A stretch of 23,224 nt of DNA from assembly GCA_964035545.1 (NCBI GenBank), contig CAXIUT010000191.1:1-23224 (forward strand). The letters run 5' to 3'. A program made the position numbers and the translations under genes. This stretch comes from Bugula neritina (taxonomy: Eukaryota > Bryozoa > Gymnolaemata > Cheilostomatida > Bugulidae). Below are positions 7,312 through 14,700 of this stretch, piece after piece (the first letter of the stretch is position 1; every line of letters starts with the position of its first letter). Under the pieces are notes generated by a model, which saw nothing but the letters and a program-made list of their open reading frames with translations, searched no databases and was not told where the DNA came from.

Positions 7312-7850
7312 ACTTGAACGTGCTTGTGATTAAGCACCTCCCGCTTTTCCGTAAGGGCTTGACGGACGATTTGGAACGCCGAGGACAAAAACAAACCTGC
7401 CATGATTGTCGCAACGATGAGATCAGGCCAACCGCTCGCCGTTCCCCATACGCCAAGGGCGGCAAACATAACCGCCACGTTGCCAATGGCATCGTTGCGT
7501 GAACATAGCCAAACTGAACGCACGTTGGCATCGCCATCTTTGTAACGCACCAACAGAAGCACGCTAGCCAGATTGGTCAATAGCGCCAGAAAACCAACAA
7601 AGCCCATAATTTCTGCCGTTGGCACTCCAACGTAGAAGACCCGATACACGGTTGATCCCAAGACCCACAAACCCATCAAAAACAAACTTATGCCTTTGAA
7701 CAGTGCGGCGTTAGTCCGTGCGCGCAGTGAAGCTCCGATAACAGCAAGCGAAATTCCATAAGTGAGTGCGTCGCCTGCAAAGTCTAGTGCGTCTGCTTGC
7801 AACGCTTGTGATTTTGCCAAATGTCCTGCCGTCATCTCCACGAAAAACAT
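7308..7850 (-). CDS. CDF-family cation transporter, 5' end lost
   Basis: The frame encodes 180 residues with membrane helices and LQADALDFAGDALTYGISL near residues 17-35, the metal-site helix of cation diffusion facilitators. A second pattern, CSRNDAIGNVAVMFAALGVW at about 115-134, repeats the N/D-D pair of the zinc-type site. This is a short CDF type whose members usually begin some 20 residues further upstream. Here the same frame continues to 7922 with family-like residues (YKRRLWIVIALNAI) but meets the IS30 end with no start codon before it. The native start seems to have been removed by the insertion, and the ATG at 7850 lies inside the first helix. Activity is therefore doubtful unless the element supplies a start. 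Confidence 0.8.
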   Translation of the reverse strand: MFFVEMTAGHLAKSQALQADALDFAGDALTYGISLAVIGASLRARTNAALFKGISLFLMGLWVLGSTVYRVFYVGVPTAEIMGFVGFLALLTNLASVLLLVRYKDGDANVRSVWLCSRNDAIGNVAVMFAALGVWGTASGWPDLIVATIMAGLFLSSAFQIVRQALTEKREVLNHKHVQV

Positions 7851-7922
7851 AATCGCGTTAAGGGCTATGACGATCCAGAGCCGTCGTTTGTAATCGTTTG
7901 AAACACCTGTGAGCGATACGTG

Positions 7923-9009
7923 AACCGCGACTCCTGTTGGCTTCAGGATAGGGCGATCACCGCAGTTCCACCATCATCTTTTCACGGAAGACTTCGGCTG
8001 GTGTTTTCCATCCGAGGCATTTGCGGGGCGTGTTGTTGAGCCGATCACAGATCTCTTTCATGTCTTGATCGGTCATTGACCTGATATCTCGCTTTCGCGG
8101 AAGCCACCGTCTTGCTCGGCGATTTGTGTTCTCCACCGTACCTTTTTGCCAAGGCGAAGAGGGGTCGCAGAACCATGTTTGCGTCCCAATCTCCGCTTGA
8201 AGATGCGGCCAGTTCATAAATTCAGAGCCTCGATCAAAGGTGATCGATCTGCGTGCCTGGTGGGGGAGGTCTTTGATGGCTTTGATGATCTTACCCATCA
8301 CAGGCTTCGTTCGCTTGTTGGGGTTCTTCAGGATCACAGTGAAGCGGCTCACGCGTTCAACCAACGATGTAACATTGCTCTGGCCAAGCTTCTGTTCAAA
8401 CAGCATTAAATCTCCCTCCCAGTGCCCAAACTCTCGTCGGTGGGCAACATCATCTGGTCGGAATAAGATACTGACGTCACGATGGAATTTGGGAGGATGC
8501 TTTTTACGCGCACGGCGTGGCCTTCGCGCGACACGATGCGTTGGCAAGTACCACCAAAGTTCATCACGCAGGCCTTCTTTGGAATAGATGTGACGATAAA
8601 TCGTTTCTTGGCAAACTCGCACTGGGGCGTTTTCATGGATCATCCGATTACCAATCTGCTCTGGCGTCCAGCCATTTTTCAGCCGCTCAATCACACGCTT
8701 GCACAGTTCTGGATATTTGATCAGCTTACGATCTCGCGCACGACGATCTGCACTCATTCGATGCGCCGCATCACCGTAATAACCATCGCATTTCGGCATG
8801 CTCTCATCGCTGAAGAAATTCCTCTTCAGTTCTCTGAAAATCGTTGATCTGCAGCGCTTCAAAACACGCGCCATCTCATCAACAGGGACTTTGGCATGTC
8901 TCCAGCGTTCAATCTTACGTCGTTCTATGATACTCAGTTGCGTATAAACGGCTCCCATACCGATTCCTCTCGTCAGATAACATGTTGTTTTCTAACAAGA
9001 GTCGCAGTT
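7923..9009 (-). mobile_element. IS30-family insertion sequence
   Basis: The element is about 1.09 kb and contains one transposase. Its ends are imperfect inverted repeats: AACCGCGACTCCTGTTGG reads inward from 7923, and AACTGCGACTCTTGTTAG reads inward from 9009 on the other strand, with three mismatches in 18 positions. IS30 elements duplicate 2-3 bases of target; I see no clear duplication, which may mean a later rearrangement or slightly misplaced ends. The left end interrupts the CDF transporter gene. Confidence 0.85.
7957..8958 (-). CDS. IS30-family transposase
   Basis: The 333-residue protein is of normal length for IS30 transposases. An N-terminal helix-turn-helix (LSIIERRKIERWR, then EMARVLKRCRSTIFRELKRN) recognises the inverted repeats. 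The DDE catalytic core follows: GHWEGDLM near residue 178-185 gives the first Asp, FDRGSEFMNW near 240-249 the second, and KGTVENTNRRARRWLPR near 274-290 the Glu. The C-terminus NTPRKCLGWKTPAEVF is characteristic of the family. The frame is intact, so the element may still be active. Confidence 0.96.
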   Translation of the reverse strand: MGAVYTQLSIIERRKIERWRHAKVPVDEMARVLKRCRSTIFRELKRNFFSDESMPKCDGYYGDAAHRMSADRRARDRKLIKYPELCKRVIERLKNGWTPEQIGNRMIHENAPVRVCQETIYRHIYSKEGLRDELWWYLPTHRVARRPRRARKKHPPKFHRDVSILFRPDDVAHRREFGHWEGDLMLFEQKLGQSNVTSLVERVSRFTVILKNPNKRTKPVMGKIIKAIKDLPHQARRSITFDRGSEFMNWPHLQAEIGTQTWFCDPSSPWQKGTVENTNRRARRWLPRKRDIRSMTDQDMKEICDRLNNTPRKCLGWKTPAEVFREKMMVELR

Positions 9010-9048
9010 GGGGGTAGCGCGCACCTTCCTGGAGCCTAAACGCGCATA

Positions 9049-9083
9049 AGCCCTTATATGTGATGTATAGAATCTTAAGGGCT
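9049..9083. terminator. Hairpin at the 3' end of the recombinase gene
   Basis: AGCCCTTA at 9049-9056 pairs with TAAGGGCT at 9076-9083 around a 19-base loop; the right arm overlaps the recombinase stop codon. It could end the leftward recombinase transcript, but no T-run follows. The left part, CGCGCATAA at 9041-9049, also looks like the XerC half of a dif-type site, so a recombination site is an alternative reading. Confidence 0.35.
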
Positions 9084-9621
9084 AACCCCACATCCCCACA
9101 AACTGCTTCTCGTTATACTTGGCATATATAGCTGTGTTGGTGATTGACACATGACCAAGGTAAATCTGCACAGCCCGAATATCAAAACCGTTGTTGATCA
9201 TATAAAAACCACAGCCATGACGCAGCATGTGCGGGTTTACGCGGGGCAGGGCAGCGTCTTTGCTGCACTGCTCAAGGATCTTGTTGACAGAGCTCCGCGC
9301 AAAAGGCGTTCCGCGCTCTGAGACAAAGAGCCAGGGAAGTTCAGAAACCCGTTCACGCAAATACCGCCTGAGAAGCCTTAGCTCATCTCCGGCCATCGGG
9401 TGCATTCCATCGATGCCGTTTTTGTTACGCTTCACGAAGAGGGTAGACTGCTCCAGGTTCAACTGTTCAAGTTGAATACTACACAGCTCAGACACGCGTA
9501 GCCCGTGACGGTAGAGCATCAACACGACCAGCTCGTTACGAGCTGGGTTTCTGGTCTTTCGTGCTGCCTTGCGTAGGGCCTCGACCTCACTGGCAGTGAC
9601 CCAGTTTTTGACGGTGTTCAT
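9082..9621 (-). CDS. Short FimB-type tyrosine recombinase
   Basis: The 179-residue protein is only a tyrosine-recombinase catalytic domain, like FimB/FimE (about 200 residues), without the core-binding N-terminal domain of phage integrases or Xer proteins. The catalytic set is complete: Arg in YRHGLRVSELC at about 43, Lys in VKRNKNG at about 67, HMLRH near 131-135, LGHVS near 150-154, and the nucleophile Tyr in IYAKY near 161-165. On plasmids such enzymes resolve multimers or invert small switches. It starts at an ATG at 9621. The right end of the IS30 element lies 73 bases beyond its stop. Confidence 0.88.
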   Translation of the reverse strand: MNTVKNWVTASEVEALRKAARKTRNPARNELVVLMLYRHGLRVSELCSIQLEQLNLEQSTLFVKRNKNGIDGMHPMAGDELRLLRRYLRERVSELPWLFVSERGTPFARSSVNKILEQCSKDAALPRVNPHMLRHGCGFYMINNGFDIRAVQIYLGHVSITNTAIYAKYNEKQFVGMWG

Positions 9622-9753
9622 ATAACTTTCTACAAAATATAAGTTGGTGTTCTGTCTGAACCGTCCTGAAAGCCTAACAAAATAGGGCAGGGGGCAACAG
9701 CACTTTCAACATTATATACATTTTGTGGAAGGTTACAAAATACATCGAATCTT

Positions 9754-9793
9754 TTGACAAGCCTCACTCTGTCCATACAATGCATCATATGAT
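9754..9793 (+). promoter_or_regulatory. Promoter and palindrome of the BrnT-like operon
   Basis: TTGACA at 9754-9759 and TACAAT at 9776-9781 with a 16-base spacer make a strong sigma-70-type promoter. The palindrome ATCATATGAT at 9784-9793 lies exactly at the expected transcription start and is a likely antitoxin operator. The toxin ATG (9789) falls within it, so the transcript would be leaderless or nearly so. Confidence 0.6.
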
Positions 9794-10067
9794 ACAAGTA
9801 CGATGGAATATCGAGAAGGCGAAGCGCCTTCATGCGCACACAGATAGAAAGGGTGTTGGCTTTGAGGACTGCGTGATTGCGATAGAGGATGGAAGGGTAC
9901 TTGCTGATGAACCCCATCCTCAAAGGGAAAACCAACGGTTGCTGATCTTAGAAATCGATAGCTACGCGCATGTTGTCCCGTATGTTGAAGAAGAAGACGG
10001 AACCCTTTTTCTTAAAACGGTTTTTCCAAGCCGTAAGCACCACGCAAAATATTTGGCTAACGAGTAA
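9789..10067 (+). CDS. BrnT-like (RelE-fold) toxin
   Basis: The 92-residue protein starts WNIEKAKRLHAHTDRKGVGF and ends FLKTVFPSRKHHAKY. This matches a widespread toxin family related to BrnT: NxEKNxxL near the start, the GVGFEDCVIAIEDG segment, and a C-terminal P-S-R-K...Y active-site-like stretch. BrnT toxins are ribonucleases that block translation. It precedes its antitoxin, the usual order for this family. The ATG at 9789 is chosen because the promoter lies immediately upstream; the frame is open from 9723, but those codons would be upstream of transcription. BrnT membership is by pattern memory, not a search. Confidence 0.8.
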   Translation: MIQVRWNIEKAKRLHAHTDRKGVGFEDCVIAIEDGRVLADEPHPQRENQRLLILEIDSYAHVVPYVEEEDGTLFLKTVFPSRKHHAKYLANE

Positions 10068-10071
10068 AATT

Positions 10072-10356
10072 ATGAACACTGAACCTAAAATTGGTGAATA
10101 CATCGACGATGAAGAGCGAGAGCTGGTCGAAGCTCTTGAGGCAGATGACTATGAGCCTGGTGAAAGCTCGCTAACGCCAGAACGCCTCGCAATGATGCAG
10201 GAAGCCGCCCGTAATACTCTCAATGAAGAGAGGCAGAAAATTTCACTGCGCGTACCAAGAACTGACCTTGCTCGCCTGAAGGCAAAAGCCATGCGAGATG
10301 GCATGCCTTACCAGACGATAATCAACTCACTCATCCACAAACACGTCTCTCAATGA
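10072..10356 (+). CDS. CopG/BrnA-like antitoxin
   Basis: The 94-residue protein has an acidic N-terminal half (EYIDDEERELVEALEADDYE) and a C-terminal ribbon-helix-helix module (KISLRVPRTDLARLKAKAM, then MPYQTIINSLIHKHV). This reversed order, with toxin binding first and DNA binding last, is characteristic of antitoxins paired with this toxin type. It begins 4 bases after the toxin stop, at an ATG at 10072. It should neutralise the toxin and repress the promoter at 9754-9793. A terminator follows its stop. Confidence 0.85.
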   Translation: MNTEPKIGEYIDDEERELVEALEADDYEPGESSLTPERLAMMQEAARNTLNEERQKISLRVPRTDLARLKAKAMRDGMPYQTIINSLIHKHVSQ

Positions 10357-10365
10357 ACTGTTAAG

Positions 10366-10400
10366 AAATAGCCGAACTTTCACCAGATCGGCTATTTTGT
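10366..10400. terminator. Bidirectional intrinsic terminator
   Basis: AAATAGCCGA at 10366-10375 and TCGGCTATTT at 10388-10397 form a 10-bp stem with a 12-base loop. A/T tracts on both sides serve each strand. It sits between two convergent operons: the BrnT-like pair from the left and the effector operon from the right. Confidence 0.8.
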
Positions 10401-10420
10401 AGAGAGTTACTGGCTTGAGA

Positions 10421-11365
10421 TTAGTCAGCTAGGAAGATGGTGCTCACAAGCCCATTGTCACCGCGAGCTATGCCTGTGCCCGCGACTTCATCAGGAATTT
10501 TGTTTCCTGCATCGTATCCATGGAAATTACCACCAGACTGCTGAACGGTATTCGGTCCAGTGAGATCTACGGGCGCACCTCCGTTCGTGGTTGCTATGTT
10601 GCCGCCCGTGAATGAACTGCCAGAAATACCCATTCCAGTAATTTGGATCATGTCTACAGGTGATGCGACAACACTACCTGTAGCTTGATCCCGCGCTGTG
10701 AAGTTTGAAACGGTTACATCTACATTTCCATTAAGAAAATCTGCCGTGACGCTGCTTTGACCATTCTCCAAGTCTAAGCCAAGAGTATTGGTGGCAATAA
10801 CACCAGACGCTTCTCCAGTATATGTTCCACCACCTTTATTCGGCATATCAGCCGACGACGTTGCAATTCCATAGACGCCGGAAACATCGTAGTTTGTGCC
10901 ACCAGCAGAGTATGTTTGTGTGTACTTCTGCACGTACTCATATGATCCGGTTGTGCTAAGTGTCAGAACCGATGAACCATCAGTGAGACGTCTATTCGCG
11001 TCTGGGCCGTCAGAATCCACGAGTGAATATGTTCCGTCATTAAACGATGTATTTCCTGAGTTGTGAACAAGCGATCCGGTTGGGCGTACCACAAGAATTT
11101 GGCCTGAAGAATTATTTGTCTGAAATGCTGATCCTGCCAGCGCGCTTGTAGAAGCGTTAGTGCTTGACAGTGTTTGGTAGTTTGGCGTCACGGTTCCTGC
11201 GGTTCCTGCGGTTCCTGCGGTTCCTGCGGTTCCTGCGGTTCCTGCGGTTCCTGTGGGTGGTGGAGTTGTCATCTCTGGCAAATTACAGCAAGGAGTTGGT
11301 CCGGTGGCAATCAATGTGCCAATGCAAGCAACGGCTACGGTTACTTTGTACAGAAGCAGTTTCAT
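10421..11365 (-). CDS. TbpB-like beta-barrel surface protein
   Basis: The 314-residue protein begins with a signal-peptide-like stretch (MKLLLYKVTVAVACIGTLIA). Cysteines at 14 and 28-29 could be lipidated, although no lipobox is perfect. A flexible linker of GTA repeats follows (about residues 38-58), then a beta-strand-rich domain to the end. The end, DEVAGTGIARGDNGLVSTIFLAD, resembles the closing strands of transferrin-binding-protein-B-like barrels (GG.F.G..A.EvgGvF). Such proteins are outer-membrane-anchored binders, often exported by Slam proteins; the ligand here is unknown. Its ATG overlaps the stop of the VanZ-like gene by four bases, so it is the last member of the effector operon. 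Confidence 0.65.
   Translation of the reverse strand: MKLLLYKVTVAVACIGTLIATGPTPCCNLPEMTTPPPTGTAGTAGTAGTAGTAGTAGTVTPNYQTLSSTNASTSALAGSAFQTNNSSGQILVVRPTGSLVHNSGNTSFNDGTYSLVDSDGPDANRRLTDGSSVLTLSTTGSYEYVQKYTQTYSAGGTNYDVSGVYGIATSSADMPNKGGGTYTGEASGVIATNTLGLDLENGQSSVTADFLNGNVDVTVSNFTARDQATGSVVASPVDMIQITGMGISGSSFTGGNIATTNGGAPVDLTGPNTVQQSGGNFHGYDAGNKIPDEVAGTGIARGDNGLVSTIFLAD
11192..11254 (-). repeat. 9-bp tandem repeat encoding GTA linker
   Basis: GGTTCCTGC is repeated six times exactly from 11192 to 11245, with a seventh copy changed at its last base (11246-11254). On the coding strand it gives repeated Ala-Gly-Thr. The unit is a multiple of three, so slippage would change linker length without breaking the frame. 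Confidence 0.95.
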
Positions 11366-11760
11366 ACAGATATCCTAAAATTAACAAAACTCATTGCGGC
11401 TCCTATGAGCACGCCGATCAAACCCAAGAAAAGATCCATCCAATCAAACGTGCCAAAATTCGAATAGTTACTGATAGCGTCTGGGGTAATGCTATCCAAC
11501 CGCCCCTTCATTTCAGGATGTTGTGATACTTCGAACAAAGTAACGATTAGTCCTACTAAAGCTCCTGAAAAGGTTACATCTTTTACGCCTCTATATGGAT
11601 AAGCTAGCAGGTATGTAAAAAAGAGAGCGTGCGAGAATGCTGGTAAGGACTGCAACAATAACCCTTCACTGACACCCAACCACGCGCGGATTGGATATAT
11701 TGCGCTTCCCATCAAAAACATACAAACAGCAAGTGTTGCCAGAGCTATCTTTACGTTCAT
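11362..11760 (-). CDS. VanZ-like small membrane protein
   Basis: The 132-residue protein has four likely membrane segments (about residues 5-25, 38-56, 62-80 and 106-126). FSHALFFTYLLAYPYRG and the late SNFGTFDWMDLFLGLIGVLIG are the pattern of VanZ-like proteins (H-x(n)-A-Y and GT.DW.D). VanZ itself gives low-level glycopeptide resistance by an unclear mechanism; most homologues have no known role. Its ATG overlaps the stop of the giant RTX gene, and its stop overlaps the next ATG, both as ATGA. This links it translationally to the surface proteins on either side. Confidence 0.65.
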   Translation of the reverse strand: MNVKIALATLAVCMFLMGSAIYPIRAWLGVSEGLLLQSLPAFSHALFFTYLLAYPYRGVKDVTFSGALVGLIVTLFEVSQHPEMKGRLDSITPDAISNYSNFGTFDWMDLFLGLIGVLIGAAMSFVNFRISV

Positions 11761-14700
11761 AAGAACATGAAGACATCTGCGTCGATCTGACTGGTAGTTA
11801 AGCCATAGAAGAGGATACTTGTGCCTTCTGCGTTGAAGACTGCGCCATCCGCACTGTCGCTCATGAAAGATGTAACATTTGAAGCGTTCACGGTTGTAAA
11901 CTCCAAAAGTCTGAGAGCATCGTCTCCATTTCCAAAATCACTACCCGAAACGACGACGCTATATCCACTTGTGTCGTTGAAAACTACATTCTCTACATTG
12001 AACGTGCCAATGGTATTATCGCCCTCGTTTGGCTTGAAGATAAACGTATCCGCTCCTCGTCCCCCCATAAGGAAATCATTACCTGCCCCCGCAATGAGTA
12101 TGTCCGAGCCTGCGAAAATACCGTTACTTGCTTCACCGCGAATTACATCATTGCCATTTCCACCATCGAGCGTATCAGCTTGAAAACCACCCAATAGAAG
12201 ATCTGAGTCTTCGCCGCCTGACGTGTGATTGATGCCTAGTTTCGACACGATCTTATCGTGTCCTTGCTGTCCTGATACTGTTTGGCTTTGAAGCGAGCTG
12301 ATGATCAAATCATCTGCGGCACTACCATAGACCGTATCAGAATTTTGCTGACCAAGAACACTGAGCACCTCAGAGATGAAGATGTTGTTCGCCTCATCCA
12401 CTTCATCCTCGTCATTATCGCTATCCAGCTGAAGCACGACGCGCCCCGATCCTTCTTGCAGATCAGATGGTGCGAAGAAATTGAGAGTAATGTCTGACTT
12501 TTCATTCCAAAGGAGCGGATTCACTTCCACTTTTCCGAGAAGGACAGAGTCACTGTCGAGTGTTCCGTCGTCAGTCAAGTAGGCGTTGACGGCAATTACT
12601 GATGAGGTTGACCCAATTTCAATATCAAATGGTGAGAAGCTGATGGGTGCATCGCCTCTGTTAAGGGCGCTAAACCCAAAGCTGAAATCTTCCCCTGCGA
12701 CAATCGAAGTCGGGATAGAGGCCTCTCCATCAAACCGAAGATCAGGCTGTGGGCTGTCTTTTACAATGACGTAGTGAGAAACGAGTGAAAGCTGTTCGCT
12801 ATCGTCAGATGAGCGAAGCTCCGTGAGCACGTAGTGCCCGCCAAGAGTACTATCGAGATCGATCTCTACGCGTGATTGGTAGTTCTGGTTTTGGCCTTGA
12901 GTCATTGAAGCAAGAACTGCTGATGTAAGAAGTTTATCTCCTTCATCCAGCTCATCATTTTCAGAAAGGTATGTACGGATAATTTCGCCGCCAGGCGTTA
13001 TAGTTGGGCTGAAGTTCTCATAGCTCACACCAAAATACAAAGTTCCCCCAAGATACGGGAAGTCTTCGCCGCCCCAGCCTGTTGCCCTGATGTCCACGAC
13101 TGGAGCTGGCTGCACAGTTACTGCGTGAGCGGTCTCAACTAGAAGCGCATTATCATCCGCAACAACGCGATAGATGAGGTTTTGGAGCCCTTCTTCATTG
13201 TCTTCGGGCGTATACTGGTAATCTACGCGATGGCTTTCACCGGCTTCTATGACGGGCAAAATGAGTGATATGACCTCACGATCACCCCCATCTTTTGAAC
13301 CATCAGCAGACAGAAAAATTTCTACGCGCTCTGTGCCGCTACTGGCCGCGCCTCCTGAGTTCGTGAATACAACAAACGCGTTTTGCTGCTCTCCTACAGT
13401 GAGATCAACAGTTTCACTGCGACCTTGGTATTCCAAGAAAGCTTCAGTGGGAGGCGCAACATCATCGTTGGTGATCGTAGTGTGAGCTATTGCCTTCAGA
13501 GGATCAATCTTGGCGGTTCCATCTGGCGAGCTTAAGCCGATTGAGAGAACCTCGTCTGGCGCAACTATGTCATCGCCGTCTACTAAAAGTGTTATGGTCC
13601 GGCTGGCTGTGTCGCCATCAGCGAAAGTTACCGATCCTGAACGATTTCCAGCTCCGTCGGTGATAGAGCTACGCCCTGAAAGCACCGACCACTCAACGGT
13701 CTGTGCACCTTGGCTACCTCCTGCACGTGAAATCTCAAACGGAATTTCTGTTTGCTCTCCCGCACTTCCTTCAAAAACTTCTTGGGATTGTTCGGTAATG
13801 CGAATGAGGCCAGCGCCACCTGTTCCAACAAAAACTGAAGCATAAGCAATGTTGTTGCCTTCATCGGCCTCTTCCACAGTTTCAGCATGATCTGCTTTGA
13901 TGCCTATGAAATATTCACCTAGCCCAAATACATACCCATACCAACCTTCGGTTGCTTCAACGGCTCCAGCTTCCAAGCTTGGAAAGTAAGGTTCGATGAA
14001 TACCCTTTCACTCTCATCGAACGTGGTATCGCTCGAGATATACATCGCAACAGAATAAGCACCTGAAGCTGATTGGCCGCGATTGAAGACGTCAAAGTCG
14101 AAATAGAATTCTTCTCCAAGGTCTGGATCTACAGTGGTGATAATGAGGTTTTCTACTGATAGATCTGCGGGTCCAAGATCTTTTGGTACCAGTGTCATCT
14201 GCGCAGAGGCGATATTGTTGGCTTCGTTTGTCTCATCCCAGCGATGAGCAGAATCCACCTCGCCAAAGACGGTGTAGGTGTGACCAGGCTCCAAATCACC
14301 AGTTGTAATGTAAACCGTCGAAGAGTTATTGGCAGATCGAGATCTGTCTGAAACTTCAACGTCATCAGAGTTCCCATAAACATCATCATAGGAAACGGTG
14401 ACCGTTACGCGATGAAGATTGTCTGGCGAGTCTGTTAGGTTTTTGGTTTTGTAGAGTAGAGCGAGTGTCCCACCCTTTTCGGTATCCGTTGCGCCATAAA
14501 GATTGAATGCAGAGAACACGTAGTCTTGCAGTGGAGCAGCGGGGGGAGGGTCTTGAATAGTAAGTTTGCGTCCTGAAGAAATATTGTCCCCTAACTGGGC
14601 CTCGGCTCCAGCGCTGGCTGAATTAGCGCGCGCGAAGAAATAATATTCACTTCCTTGAGCAAATGAACTTGTAATCGAAGCGGGAACAGTGACCGAAACC

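Noticed and set aside
7920-9012. Target-site duplication of the IS30 element
   Set aside because: The bases just outside the two ends do not match over 2-3 positions, so no duplication is claimed.
9622-9788. Invertible promoter switch for the FimB-type recombinase
   Set aside because: No pair of inverted repeats was visible flanking the promoter region between the recombinase and the BrnT-like gene.
11174-11467. Plus-strand open frame with Cys-Gly-Ser repeats
   Set aside because: It is the antisense shadow of the 9-bp repeat in the TbpB-like gene, has no ribosome binding site, and runs against a well-supported operon.
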